This document shows positions 44,957 to 55,251 of a stretch of 64,000 bases of DNA, piece by piece. The notes beneath the pieces were generated by a model, which was not told the origin of the DNA, ran no database searches, and worked only from the letters and a program-made list of their open reading frames with translations. How positions within the stretch are numbered: the first letter of the stretch is position 1; every line of letters starts with the position of its first letter. Source of the stretch: Microbispora hainanensis (lineage in GTDB: Bacteria; Actinomycetota; Actinomycetes; Streptosporangiales; Streptosporangiaceae). Location: NCBI RefSeq assembly GCF_006874475.1, contig NZ_VIRM01000012.1, forward strand, positions 62,001 to 126,000, in the 5' to 3' direction. The translations under genes were made by a program, and so were the position numbers.

Positions 44957-45480
44957 TGAGCACGGGATTCCAGGCGACCGGCGACGGGGTGGCCGTACAG
45001 CTCGACGCGGGCGAGGTGTCGATCCTGCGCTCGCTGGTGTCGCAGGTGCTCGGCCTGGTCGAGCCGGGGGCCACCGGCGACGACCCGCTGGAGCGTGCCC
45101 TGGGCATCGGCTCCGCGGCCCCGTCGGCCGACCCCGTGCTCGCGCGGCTGTTCCCCTCGGCCTACTCGGACGACGAGGACGCGGCGCAGGAGTTCCGGCG
45201 CTACACCGAGGCGACGCTGCGCGACGCCAAGCGGGCCGACGCGACCACGCTGCTGGAGACCGCGGCGCCGGGCCTGCTGACGCTGACGGCCGAGCAGGGA
45301 CAGGCGTGGCTGCGGGCGCTCAACGACGTCCGGCTCGCGCTCGGCGTGCGGCTGGAGGTCACCGAGGAGGTCCACGAGGAGATCGCCTCGATGTCCGAGG
45401 ACGACCCCCGCTATCCGGCGTACGTGACCTACGACTGGCTGACCTACCTGCAGGACACCCTTGTCAGGGCGCTTTGGTAG
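44956..45480 (+). CDS. DUF2017 family protein
   Basis: A 174-residue actinobacterial protein of DUF2017, always near clpS. It is mostly helical and acidic, with a conserved middle (LARLFPSAYSDDEDAAQEFR) and a C-terminal helix ending YDWLTYLQDTLVRALW. ATG 44956 overlaps the clpS stop. Function is unknown; coupling to clpS suggests a link with regulated proteolysis. Confidence 0.9.
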   Translation: MSTGFQATGDGVAVQLDAGEVSILRSLVSQVLGLVEPGATGDDPLERALGIGSAAPSADPVLARLFPSAYSDDEDAAQEFRRYTEATLRDAKRADATTLLETAAPGLLTLTAEQGQAWLRALNDVRLALGVRLEVTEEVHEEIASMSEDDPRYPAYVTYDWLTYLQDTLVRALW

Positions 45481-45490
45481 GTTTCGCAGC

Positions 45491-45907
45491 ATGCTGACGA
45501 TCTCACGCGAGCTGGTCGACAAGATCGTGGCCCATGCCCGGGCCGACCACCCCGACGAGGCGTGCGGTGTCGTGGCCGGGCCCGCCGGATCCGACCGTCC
45601 CGAGCGGTTCGTCCCCATGGAGAACGCCGAGCGCTCGCCGACGTTCTACCGGTTCGACTCGATGGAGCAGTTCCGCGTGTGGCGGGAGATGGACGACCGC
45701 GACGAGGTGCCCGTCGTGATCTACCACTCCCACACCGCCACCGAGGCGTACCCCTCCCGTACGGACATCAGCTACGCCTCCGAGCCCGACGCCCACTATG
45801 TGCTGGTGTCGACCGCCTCGGAGGAGGAGACGCCCTTCCGGTCCTACCGGATCGTGGACGGCGTCGTGACCGAGGAGGAAGTCAAGATCGTAGAGTCGTA
45901 CGGTTAA
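45491..45907 (+). CDS. mec: JAMM metallopeptidase Mec, CysO-cysteine hydrolase
   Basis: Zinc peptidase that releases cysteine from the CysO-Cys adduct. The 138-residue MPN/JAMM domain carries Glu23, His79, His81 (YHSHTATEAYPSRTD) and Asp92, the full metal and base set. ATG 45491 is 11 bases after the DUF2017 stop. cysO and cysM follow, so the order mec-cysO-cysM equals Rv1334-Rv1336. Because this CysO ends Gly-Gly-Ala-Arg, Mec is also the natural candidate for trimming the last two residues. Confidence 0.93.
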   Translation: MLTISRELVDKIVAHARADHPDEACGVVAGPAGSDRPERFVPMENAERSPTFYRFDSMEQFRVWREMDDRDEVPVVIYHSHTATEAYPSRTDISYASEPDAHYVLVSTASEEETPFRSYRIVDGVVTEEEVKIVESYG

Positions 45908-45916
45908 ACTTGAGCC

Positions 45917-46045
45917 ATGGCTAACGATGACGCTCGTCCCGTGTCGTCACCGGCTGTCCTGTCGCGCCGGGTGCGCCCGGAATCGCCTGTTCAGGCATTC
46001 CTCTTCGCGCACACGCCGTCTGTCGTCGTCTACGACTGTCGCTGA
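45917..46045 (+). CDS. Possible 42-codon leader peptide upstream of cysO
   Basis: ATG 45917 opens 42 codons (MANDDARPVSSPAVLSRRVR...) ending VVVYDCR and a TGA at 46043-46045, nine bases after the mec stop. A second, overlapping frame from ATG 45927 contains Cys at codons 6, 12 and 16. Either could be a cysteine-sensing leader, since mycobacteria use Cys-rich leaders for sulfur genes, but no ribosome site precedes it. Low confidence. Confidence 0.25.
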   Translation: MANDDARPVSSPAVLSRRVRPESPVQAFLFAHTPSVVVYDCR

Positions 46046-46168
46046 ACCCGGTCGCCCACGCGGCGTCGGGGGAAGAAGGCCGCTGGAATCGCCGCCCGCC
46101 TGCCCATGTTCAGAGCAGGTGGACGCTCCACCATAACGACGACCACTGATCAAGGAGATTGAGCCGAC

Positions 46169-46447
46169 ATGGCCATCGAGGTCCGCATTCCTACGATCCT
46201 CCGCAATTACACCGATGGCGCCAAGGCGGTCAACGCCAAGGGAGCGACCCTCGAAGAGCTGATCGGCGACCTGGAGTCGCGTCACCCCGGCCTGAAGGAC
46301 CGGCTGGTCGACGAGTCCGGGCTGCGCCGCTTCGTCAACGTCTACCTCAACGACGAGGACGTACGCTTCCTCGGCGGGCTCGGCACCCCCGTCGCCGACG
46401 GCGACACCGTGACCGTGCTCCCGGCCGTCGCGGGCGGAGCGCGCTAA
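46169..46447 (+). CDS. cysO: CysO sulfur carrier protein (ubiquitin-like)
   Basis: Ubiquitin-fold carrier whose C-terminal thiocarboxylate donates sulfur to CysM for cysteine synthesis. The 92-residue protein has the ThiS/MoaD pattern (AIEVRIPTILRNYTDGAKAV, TVTVLPAVAGG). The C-terminus is Gly89-Gly90-Ala91-Arg92, two residues longer than the GG-COOH needed for activation, so proteolytic trimming is implied. ATG 46169 follows AAGGAGATTG at 46152-46161. cysM begins one base after the TAA (TAAATG). An activating MoeB/MoeZ enzyme is not in this window. Confidence 0.95.
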   Translation: MAIEVRIPTILRNYTDGAKAVNAKGATLEELIGDLESRHPGLKDRLVDESGLRRFVNVYLNDEDVRFLGGLGTPVADGDTVTVLPAVAGGAR

Positions 46448-47395
<948 letters not shown>

Positions 47396-47429
47396 TCGCC
47401 GTCGAACGCCGACCGGCTCACCCCGCCCG

Positions 47430-47451
47430 CTCCGGCATGGGTGGGCCGGAG
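47430..47451. terminator. Short hairpin after cysM
   Basis: CTCCGGC (47430-47436) and GCCGGAG (47445-47451) form a 7-base stem with an 8-base loop between the convergent cysM and DUF3352 genes. Modest strength. Confidence 0.45.
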
Positions 47452-47486
47452 ATCCGGTTCGGACGGGATGAGCCGGAGTATGGGGT

Positions 47487-49106
47487 TCAGTTGAACACGA
47501 CCCGGAGGGTGAAGGTCGAGCCGTCCTCGCCGTGGGTGCCGCTGAGACCGACCGCCCGCAGCTTCTCCGCGTCGGCGCGCTCCTGGTCGTTCAGCGCGCG
47601 CAGGTAGAGCTTCTCCAGCCGGTCGAGGTCGGCGTACACGGCGTAGGTGGCGTTCGCGGCGTCCGGGACGGCCAGGCGGAAGGTCTCGCTCTCGCCGAGC
47701 GTGCCGCCGCCGTTGAGCGCGTCGGCGTACTCCTGGGTGCTCGCGATCACGAACCGCCCGTCGCCCTCGGCGGTGGCGATGTCGGCGGACCTCTCCATGC
47801 CGTTCAGATGGCCCCTGAGCCGGTCGACCACGTCGCGCGCCTTGGCGGTGTCCGTCGTGACCACGGCGCCGATCCGGGGCAGCGCGCCGTCGAGGTCCTG
47901 CTCGTCCAGGGCGAGCGTGAACGTGCGGCCCAGCAGCGTCGCGAGGTCGTCCGGCAGGGACAGGCCATACTGCGCCCGCGCCTGGTCGAGGGCCTGCCTG
48001 ACCGATGCGCCGCCCGAGTCGCTCGCCGCCTGCTCGATCGACGGCCACTGCTCGCGCAGCAGGTCGCCCAGGCCGGAGACCGAGGCCGCCGCGACCGTGG
48101 AGGCGGGCAGCTCGCCGATGCTCACCGGCTCGGGCCGGCCCTGCACGGCCGTGCCGCCGCGGGTGATCCCGGCCAGCTCGGCGTAGTCCCCCGAGAACCG
48201 GAGGGCGCCGGCGAACCGCATGCCCTTGATCTGCTCCAGCACGGGCGTGGCGGCGACCTCGCTCCAGCCCGCGCCGGCGACCTTCTCCACGTCCATCCAG
48301 AACGACAGCACGCCCTGCTCGCCCAGCGCGCCGAGGTCCGCGGCGAAGTGCGGATCGCCGGACAGCGGCGCCGCCTTGACGTACTCGTCGGCCAGCTTCT
48401 GGCTCGTCGCGATCACGGCGTACCCGTCGCGGAACGCCAGGCCGCCCTTGCCGCCGAGGCCCATCTTGGCGATGCCGGTCCGGGCCGCCGCCTCGTCCTT
48501 CACCTGTACGGCGAGCGCCCCGACGGGGTCGCCGCCGCCGTCCCCGGGGAGCACGGCGAGGCCGACGCGGTCGCCCAGCCAGGGCTCGACGTCCCTGGCG
48601 TAGTCGATCTTCGACAGTTCGGGGTCGTCCTTCTGCAGCGCGGTGACGAGGGCCTTGCGGGGGTCGTCCCCGCCGAAGGCGTCGCGGGTGGCGGAGAACT
48701 TGCGGGCGATGCCGAACAACGCGAGCTTCTGCCCGGCCGACGGGTCGAGGTCGAGCCGCACGTAGGCCATCGCGTTCGCGGGCAGCACGTCCTGCGGCTG
48801 CGTGCCGCCGCCGCTGAGCTTCGAAGCGGCCCATACGCCGCCGCCGGCGACCACCCCGACGAGCACGGCGGCCACCAGCGCGATTATCCAGCCGCGCCCC
48901 CGCCTGCCCTCGCTGCGAGGCGGGGCGGGCGGGCCGGGCACGGTGGCGAAGCCGATCTCCTCCGGCTCCGTCCAGGACGGCAGCCGCACGGTGTGCGGCT
49001 CGCTCGCGGCGGCGCGGGGAATGCGATAGGCGACGGTGCGGTCGAGGTCGGGCTCGTCACCCGGCCGCCAGGGGCTCGGGGGGTTGGGGGAGGTGTCGGG
49101 GGACAT
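47487..49106 (-). CDS. DUF3352 family membrane-anchored protein
   Basis: A 539-residue protein. Residues 1-70 are disordered, one membrane helix follows (WIIALVAAVLVGVVAGGGVW), then a large outer domain of DUF3352 type: QDVLPANAMAYVRLDLDPSA at its start, repeated alpha/beta segments and a beta-rich end (HGEDGSTFTLRVVF). The family is found on the outer side of actinobacterial and other bacterial membranes with no known activity. ATG 49106. In the mycobacterial order a rhomboid gene would be here; this gene and the thioesterase occupy that place. Confidence 0.87.
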   Translation of the reverse strand: MSPDTSPNPPSPWRPGDEPDLDRTVAYRIPRAAASEPHTVRLPSWTEPEEIGFATVPGPPAPPRSEGRRGRGWIIALVAAVLVGVVAGGGVWAASKLSGGGTQPQDVLPANAMAYVRLDLDPSAGQKLALFGIARKFSATRDAFGGDDPRKALVTALQKDDPELSKIDYARDVEPWLGDRVGLAVLPGDGGGDPVGALAVQVKDEAAARTGIAKMGLGGKGGLAFRDGYAVIATSQKLADEYVKAAPLSGDPHFAADLGALGEQGVLSFWMDVEKVAGAGWSEVAATPVLEQIKGMRFAGALRFSGDYAELAGITRGGTAVQGRPEPVSIGELPASTVAAASVSGLGDLLREQWPSIEQAASDSGGASVRQALDQARAQYGLSLPDDLATLLGRTFTLALDEQDLDGALPRIGAVVTTDTAKARDVVDRLRGHLNGMERSADIATAEGDGRFVIASTQEYADALNGGGTLGESETFRLAVPDAANATYAVYADLDRLEKLYLRALNDQERADAEKLRAVGLSGTHGEDGSTFTLRVVFN

Positions 49107-49348
49107 GGGGGCTCACTCACAGGCGTCGTCGTCAGGTACGCCGCGAAGGTAGGCGCGGCCGGTAGCGGTGCGCTTGCAGCCCGCTTGACCTCGAGCGCGG
49201 CGCGGCCACGCCCGGCGGGCCGCGCGCGAGCCCACCCCGGTCCGGCCCGCTCGCGTGAGCTGTCTCACGCGCGCGGGCCGTGGGATCCGCCGGAGTGCCA
49301 CGCTAGAGTAATGAGCAGAACATTATTCGGTAGAGCGGCGAGGGGCGC

Positions 49349-50143
49349 ATGACCAAGTTCGACGAGGCGACGCAGGCCATCCGGGTCGACGACACCACCT
49401 ACGACGTGTGTCTCGACGACGGATACTCCATCGGAGGGCCGCTCAACGGCGGCTACCTCATGGCCACGATGCTGCGCGCCGTGGTGGACGCCTCGCCGCA
49501 TGCGCACCCGATCTCGACGAGCGCCCAGTTCCTTCGCGTGGCCCGGCCGGGCCCGGCCCGGGTGCTGCTCGAACCGCTCAAGACGGGCCGTACGGCGGCG
49601 ATGACCCGGGCGCGGCTCGTCCAGGACGGCGAGTCGTTCATCGAGATGCTCGTCACGACCGCCACGCTCGCGGAGGAGGCGGTCCCCGACTGGGCGGACG
49701 GCCCGTCGGCCGTCATGCCGGACCTGGCCGGCTGCGTGCGCCTGCCCCAGCCCAAGCCCGAGTCGAACATGAACCTCAGCGCCCGGATGGAGCTCGCCTT
49801 CGACCCGCCCACGATCGGCTGGCTCACCGGCACGCCGACGGGACGGCCCGAGTCACGCGCGTACTTCCGGCTGGTGGAGCCGCAGGACCCCGACCCGTAC
49901 GTGCTGGCGCTGGCGGTGGACGCGCTGCCGCCGGTCGTGTTCTCGGCGGGGGCGCGGGGCTGGGCCCCGACGGTGGAGCTGACCTGGCACCTGCGGGCCC
50001 TGCCCGCGCCCGGGTGGCTGACCCTGATCGGCGGCGGGCGCCTGATCAGCGACGGCTGGTTCGACGAGGAGGTCGAGGTGTGGGACTCGGCGGGCCGGCT
50101 GGTCGCCCAGTCGCGCCAGATCGCGCGCCTGGGCCGAGGCTAG
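49349..50143 (+). CDS. TesB-like acyl-CoA thioesterase (double hotdog)
   Basis: A 264-residue thioesterase-superfamily protein: N-terminal hotdog (GYSIGGPLNGGYLMATMLRA, STSAQFLRVARPGPARVLLE) and C-terminal hotdog (GAGARGWAPTVELTWHLRAL-like region, then WLTLIGGGRLISDGWFDEEV). The catalytic Asp/Gln/Thr set of TesB cannot be confirmed. Hydrolysis of an acyl-CoA is the probable activity. ATG 49349 follows GGCGAGGGGCG. A partial inverted repeat AGTAATG/CATTATT (49307-49327) upstream may be a regulator site. Confidence 0.82.
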   Translation: MTKFDEATQAIRVDDTTYDVCLDDGYSIGGPLNGGYLMATMLRAVVDASPHAHPISTSAQFLRVARPGPARVLLEPLKTGRTAAMTRARLVQDGESFIEMLVTTATLAEEAVPDWADGPSAVMPDLAGCVRLPQPKPESNMNLSARMELAFDPPTIGWLTGTPTGRPESRAYFRLVEPQDPDPYVLALAVDALPPVVFSAGARGWAPTVELTWHLRALPAPGWLTLIGGGRLISDGWFDEEVEVWDSAGRLVAQSRQIARLGRG

Positions 50144-50225
50144 ACCGTACGTCCCCGCCGCCCGGCGCGCGATGTGAGCATTCTTACCGTCTGTGGCGGG
50201 GATCAGTCCCCTAACCTTGGGAAGC

Positions 50226-51062
50226 GTGCCGGAGGACAACACCAGGGCGATCGGGATCTTTGACAGCGGGGTGGGCGGCCTGACCGTCGCCCGGGCGATC
50301 ATCGACCAGCTACCCCACGAATCGATCTTCTACGTGGCCGACACGGCCCACCAGCCGTACGGGCCCAAGAGCATCGCCGAGCTCCGCGCATACGCGCTGG
50401 AGGTCATGGACCACCTGGTCGAGCACGACGTGAAGATGCTGGTCATCGCGTGCAACAGCGCCAGCTCGGCCGTGCTCAGGGACGCCAGGGAGCGCTACGA
50501 CGTCCCGGTCGTCGAGGTGATCCAGCCCGCCACCCGGCGGGCCGTGCGGGCCACGAGGAACGGCAGGGTCGGCGTGATCGCCACCCGGGCCACGATCGAG
50601 TCGATGGCCTACCACGACGCCTTCGCCGCCGCCCCCGACGTCGAGCTGGTCGCGGTGGCCGCGCCCCTGCTCGTGGAGTTCGTCGAACGGGGCGAGACGA
50701 TGAGCGAGGAGCTCATCGAGGTGGTCACGGGCTATCTCAAGCCGATCCAGGACGCGGGGTGCGACACGCTCATCCTCGGCTGCACGCACTATCCACTGCT
50801 GACCGGCGCCCTGTCGTACGTCGCCGGGGACGGGGTCACGCTGGTGTCCAGCGCCGAGGAGACGGCCAAGGACGTCTACCGCGTCCTGCACGACCGCGGG
50901 CTGTCCAACGGCGCGGGCGAGCCGCGCCACCACTTCCGCGCGACCGGCGACACCGAGCTGTTCGAACGGCTCGGGCAGCGCTTCCTCGGTCCCGAGCTCC
51001 AGTCGGTGGAGCGGACCGCCTCCGGCATCGGCGACGTCAGCGGCGTAGGGAGTTCTCGATGA
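50226..51062 (+). CDS. murI: Glutamate racemase
   Basis: Makes D-glutamate for peptidoglycan. The 278-residue protein has the twin catalytic cysteines Cys76 (VIACNSASS) and Cys186 (LGCTHYPLL), with Asp13 in FDSGVGGLT and the substrate loop [11 protein letters not shown] 50226 gives [15 protein letters not shown]. The stop overlaps the next ATG (ATGA, 51059-51062), coupling it to the Rv1339-like gene. Confidence 0.97.
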   Translation: MPEDNTRAIGIFDSGVGGLTVARAIIDQLPHESIFYVADTAHQPYGPKSIAELRAYALEVMDHLVEHDVKMLVIACNSASSAVLRDARERYDVPVVEVIQPATRRAVRATRNGRVGVIATRATIESMAYHDAFAAAPDVELVAVAAPLLVEFVERGETMSEELIEVVTGYLKPIQDAGCDTLILGCTHYPLLTGALSYVAGDGVTLVSSAEETAKDVYRVLHDRGLSNGAGEPRHHFRATGDTELFERLGQRFLGPELQSVERTASGIGDVSGVGSSR

Positions 51063-51811
51063 AACTGACGATCATCGGATGCTCGGGCAGCTTTCCCGGC
51101 CCCGACAGTCCGGCCTCCTGCTACCTCTTCGAGGCGGAGGGCTTCCGGCTGGTGATGGACTTCGGCAACGGCTCGCTGGGCGCGCTGCAGCGGCACGCCG
51201 GGCTCTACGACGTCGACGCCATCCTCCTGTCCCACCTGCACGCCGACCACTGCCTCGACCTGTGCGCCTACCACGTCGTGCGCACCTACACCCCCGACGG
51301 CCCCCTGCCGAAGGTGCCCGTGCACGGACCGGCGGGCGCCTCCAAGCGGCTCAACGCGGCGTACGCGATGCCGGACGAGCCCGTAATGGAGAACTCCTTC
51401 GACTTCGTACGGCTGTCGCCCGGCACCCGGCACGTCGGCCCGTTCGAGGTGACGGCCGCCCCGATGAACCACCCCGTGGAGACCTACGGCTTCCGCGTCA
51501 CCCACCAGGGCCGCTCCGTCGCCTACTCGGCCGACACCGGCGAGTCGGCCGAGCTGGTCAAGCTGGCGCACGAGGCCGACGTGCTGCTGTGCGAGGCGTC
51601 CTTCCTCGACCAGCCGGGCCTGACCCCCGGCCTGCACCTGAGCGGCAGACAGGCGGCCGAGCACGCCGCCCGCGCCGAGGCCGGCGCGCTCGTCCTCACC
51701 CATCTCGTCCCGTGGTACGACAAGTCGCGCATCCTGGAGGACGCCTCGCGCGGCGGCTTCGCCGGGCCGATGGAGTTGGCGCGGAGCGGGGCCGTGTATG
51801 ACCTAGGGTGA
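51059..51811 (+). CDS. Metallo-beta-lactamase-fold phosphodiesterase-like protein (Rv1339-like)
   Basis: A 250-residue protein. The motif [13 protein letters not shown] supplies the HxHxDH metal site, with further ligands in [19 protein letters not shown] and LTHLVPWYD. The start [20 protein letters not shown] and its position between murI and rph equal M. tuberculosis Rv1339, reported as an atypical cAMP phosphodiesterase. That activity is a family inference; a tRNase Z-like origin is the alternative. Four-base overlap with murI. Confidence 0.9.
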   Translation: MKLTIIGCSGSFPGPDSPASCYLFEAEGFRLVMDFGNGSLGALQRHAGLYDVDAILLSHLHADHCLDLCAYHVVRTYTPDGPLPKVPVHGPAGASKRLNAAYAMPDEPVMENSFDFVRLSPGTRHVGPFEVTAAPMNHPVETYGFRVTHQGRSVAYSADTGESAELVKLAHEADVLLCEASFLDQPGLTPGLHLSGRQAAEHAARAEAGALVLTHLVPWYDKSRILEDASRGGFAGPMELARSGAVYDLG

Positions 51812-51816
51812 CCCGT

Positions 51817-52533
<717 letters not shown>

Positions 52534-52552
52534 TTCACGGGAGATCGACAGC

Positions 52553-53155
52553 ATGAACAAGGTGATCCTCGCCACCCGGAACACCGGGAAGATCGTGGAG
52601 CTGCGCCGGATCCTCGCCGACGCCGGCGTGCCGGTCGAGCTCGTCGGTCTTGAGGCGTTCCCGCACATCGGCGACGTGGCCGAGACCGGGCTCACGTTCG
52701 CGGAGAACGCGCTGCTCAAGGCCCACGCGGTCGCCTCGGTCAGCGGGTTGCCCGCCATCGCCGACGACTCCGGCCTGTGCGTCGACGCCCTGAACGGCAT
52801 GCCGGGCATCTTCTCCGCCCGCTGGTCGGGGCGCCACGGCGACGACGACGCCAACCTCGACCTGCTGCTCGCGCAGATCGGCGACGTGCCGGACGGCCGC
52901 CGCCAGGCCCACTTCGCGTGCTCGGCCGCGCTCGCGCTGCCGACGGGGGAGGAGCACGTGGTGGAGGGAGCCGTGCACGGCCACCTCATCCGCGAGCGGC
53001 GCGGCACGGGCGGCTTCGGCTACGACCCGATCTTCGTGCCGGACGGCGACACCCGCACGACGGCCGAGATGACGGCCGAGGAGAAGGACGCGATCAGCCA
53101 CCGGGGCAAGGCGTTCCGGGCCATCGCCCCGGTGATCGCCCAGGTGGTCTCGTAA
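52553..53155 (+). CDS. rdgB: XTP/dITP diphosphatase (RdgB/HAM1)
   Basis: House-cleaning enzyme that hydrolyses dITP and XTP to monophosphates. The 200-residue protein has the N-terminal VILATRNTGKIVELRRIL, the catalytic segment GLTFAENALLKAHAVASVSG followed by ADDSGLCVDALNGMPGIFSA and the C-terminal GFGYDPIFVPDG. ATG 52553 follows GGGAGA. It ends the murI-rph-rdgB operon. Confidence 0.97.
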   Translation: MNKVILATRNTGKIVELRRILADAGVPVELVGLEAFPHIGDVAETGLTFAENALLKAHAVASVSGLPAIADDSGLCVDALNGMPGIFSARWSGRHGDDDANLDLLLAQIGDVPDGRRQAHFACSAALALPTGEEHVVEGAVHGHLIRERRGTGGFGYDPIFVPDGDTRTTAEMTAEEKDAISHRGKAFRAIAPVIAQVVS

Positions 53156-53213
53156 CCCCTCTCGTAATGACGCCGTAAGACCCGGGCGGGCGGACGGGCG
53201 TAGCGTTCAGGAC

Positions 53214-55073
53214 GTGAACGCAGCAGGCACCCGCATGCCCGCCTGGGCGGCCGCGCTGACCGGCCTCGTCGCCGGCGCGGTGGCGCTCGGGGTGGCCCAG
53301 ATCGTCGCCGGTCTGATCGATCCCGCCGCCGCGCCGGTCGTCGCCGTGGGCGGCGCCATGGTCGACGCCACGCCCGCCGGTCTCAAGGAATGGGCGATCC
53401 GCACCTTCGGCTCCAACGACAAGCCGGTCCTGCTCGGCGGCATTGTCGTCGTGCTCGCCCTCGTCGCCGCGGGTCTCGGCCTGCTCGCCCGCCGCAGGAC
53501 GGCGTACGGCACACTGGGCCTGGCCGTGTTCGGCCTCGTCGGCGCCGCCGCGGCGCTGTCCCGGCCGGACGCCGGGGTGGCGCACGTGCTGCCCTCGCTC
53601 GTCGGCGCCGCGGCCGGCGCGTGGACGCTGCCGCGTCTGAAGCGCCGCGCCCTGAGCAGCGGCGAGGAGGACTACGTGGCGGCCAGCCGGGCCGCCGACC
53701 GCGCCGAAGGCGGCAGGGTCCTGGCGGCGCCCGCGCCGGCAGATAGCACGAGGGCCGCGGGGGAGGGGAGCCGCGCGGCGGAGTCCGGTCCCGCGCCATC
53801 GCCCGGCCGGCCGCCCGCGCCGTCGCCCGCTCAGCGGTCCGTGCCGTCGTCCGCTCGGCAGCCCGCGCCGTCGCCCGCCATGCCGGCCGTCATGCGGGCG
53901 GGCATGGGGTTGGGCACAGGGCCGGGCACAGGGCCGGGCACAGGGTCGGGCGCGGGATCCGGTGTTGGGCCGGGTGTCGGATCGGACGCCGTGCCGTACG
54001 CCTTCGACCGGCGCAGGCTCCTGACCGGAGCGGCCGCGGGGGTCGCGGTGGCGGGCGTCGCCGGGTTCGGCGGATGGCTGCTGAAGGGCTCCAAGGACGC
54101 CGAACTGGCCCGGCGCGGCGTGTCCAGGATGCTGCCGCGCGCGGCCCGCCCGGCCGCGCCCATCCCCGCCGGGGCGGACCTGCGGATTCCCGGCCTCTCG
54201 CCGTTCGTCACCCCCAACGCGGACTTCTACCGCGTGGACACCGCACTCGTCGTGCCGTCGGTGGACCCGGCCCGATGGACGTTGAAGATCCACGGCCTGG
54301 TGGACAGACCGGTCGAGCTGACCTTCGCCGACCTGCTCAAACGCCCTCTCATGGAAGCGGACGTCACGCTGACCTGCGTGTCCAACGAGGTCGGCGGGCC
54401 GTACATCGGCAACGCCCGCTGGCTCGGCGCCCGGCTCGCCGACGTGCTTCGGGAGGCCGGGATCCGGCGCGAGGCCGACATGCTGCTCAGCGTCTCCGAG
54501 GACGGCTGGACCTGCGGCACGCCGGTCGACGTGGTCATGGACGGCCGCGACGCGCTGCTCGCCGTCGCCATGAACGGCGAGGTGCTCCCGGAGTCCCACG
54601 GCTTCCCGGTCCGCCAGGTCGTGCCCGGACTGTACGGATATGTGTCGGCGACGAAGTGGGTCACCGAGATCAGGGTCACCCGGTTCGACCAGGACGAGGC
54701 CTACTGGACGCCGCGCGGCTGGGCTCCCAAGGGCCCGATCAAGACCCAGTCGAGGATCGACCTGCCTCGTGACGGGGACGATGTCACGCTGGGCCGTACG
54801 ACCGTGGCGGGCGTCGCCTGGGCCCAGCACCGCGGCGTCGACGCGGTGGAGGTGCGGGTGGACGGCGGCGCGTGGCAGCAGGCGAGACTCGCGCAGGTCC
54901 CCGGGCCCGACACCTGGCGGCAGTGGTCGCTCGACCTCGTCCTGACGCCGGGCCGGCACACGATCGCCGTGCGGGCCACCGACGCGTCCGGCTACACGCA
55001 GACCGCGGACGAGGCCCCGCCCGCCCCCGACGGCGCCACCGGCTTCCACACGATCACCGTCACGGCCCGCTGA
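53214..55073 (+). CDS. Membrane molybdopterin-dependent oxidoreductase (sulfite-oxidase fold)
   Basis: A 619-residue protein. Residues 1-135 hold four hydrophobic helices; then a Pro/Ala/Gly-rich linker (about 150-260) with PGTGPGTG units; then a twin-arginine-like DRRRLLTGAAAGVAVAGVAG helix and the oxidoreductase domain: RWTLKIHGLVDRPVELTFAD, LTCVSNEVGGPYIGN with the Mo-ligating Cys, WLGARLADVL and the C-terminal dimerisation domain. The enzyme domain would face outside. Sulfite or another small oxidisable substrate is possible; electron acceptor unknown. GTG 53214 has no strong ribosome site. Confidence 0.9.
   Translation: MNAAGTRMPAWAAALTGLVAGAVALGVAQIVAGLIDPAAAPVVAVGGAMVDATPAGLKEWAIRTFGSNDKPVLLGGIVVVLALVAAGLGLLARRRTAYGTLGLAVFGLVGAAAALSRPDAGVAHVLPSLVGAAAGAWTLPRLKRRALSSGEEDYVAASRAADRAEGGRVLAAPAPADSTRAAGEGSRAAESGPAPSPGRPPAPSPAQRSVPSSARQPAPSPAMPAVMRAGMGLGTGPGTGPGTGSGAGSGVGPGVGSDAVPYAFDRRRLLTGAAAGVAVAGVAGFGGWLLKGSKDAELARRGVSRMLPRAARPAAPIPAGADLRIPGLSPFVTPNADFYRVDTALVVPSVDPARWTLKIHGLVDRPVELTFADLLKRPLMEADVTLTCVSNEVGGPYIGNARWLGARLADVLREAGIRREADMLLSVSEDGWTCGTPVDVVMDGRDALLAVAMNGEVLPESHGFPVRQVVPGLYGYVSATKWVTEIRVTRFDQDEAYWTPRGWAPKGPIKTQSRIDLPRDGDDVTLGRTTVAGVAWAQHRGVDAVEVRVDGGAWQQARLAQVPGPDTWRQWSLDLVLTPGRHTIAVRATDASGYTQTADEAPPAPDGATGFHTITVTAR
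53912..53947. repeat. 12-base tandem repeat, 3 copies, in the oxidoreductase linker
   Basis: GGGCACAGGGCC, GGGCACAGGGCC and GGGCACAGGGTC (53912, 53924, 53936) encode a Gly-Thr-Gly-Pro repeat in the disordered linker between membrane part and enzyme domain. Confidence 0.88.
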
Positions 55074-55113
55074 CCGTCCCCGCGCGATCTCCGGCGGAGA
55101 GCCGGGCCGGCAG

Positions 55114-55173
55114 TCGGATCGAAGCCGGATCTGAAGCCGGATCTGAAGCCGGGTCGGAAGTCGGGTCTGAAGT
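55114..55173. repeat. 12-base tandem repeat, 5 copies, after the oxidoreductase stop
   Basis: Units of CGGATCTGAAGC type at 55114, 55126, 55138, 55150 and 55162, starting 40 bases after the stop codon at 55071-55073 and ending about 80 bases before the next gene. Confidence 0.85.
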
Positions 55174-55251
55174 TGGAAAAACCCGCCGTGCCCCGGACGG
55201 CCCGCCTCTACCATCGGCACGCTGATGTGCGCGAGGAGGGGGGCCAAGCGC

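Noticed and set aside
53214-55073. A Tat-exported soluble enzyme
   Set aside because: The twin-arginine-like motif lies internally after four membrane helices, so it is more likely the start of a fifth membrane segment than a cleavable signal.
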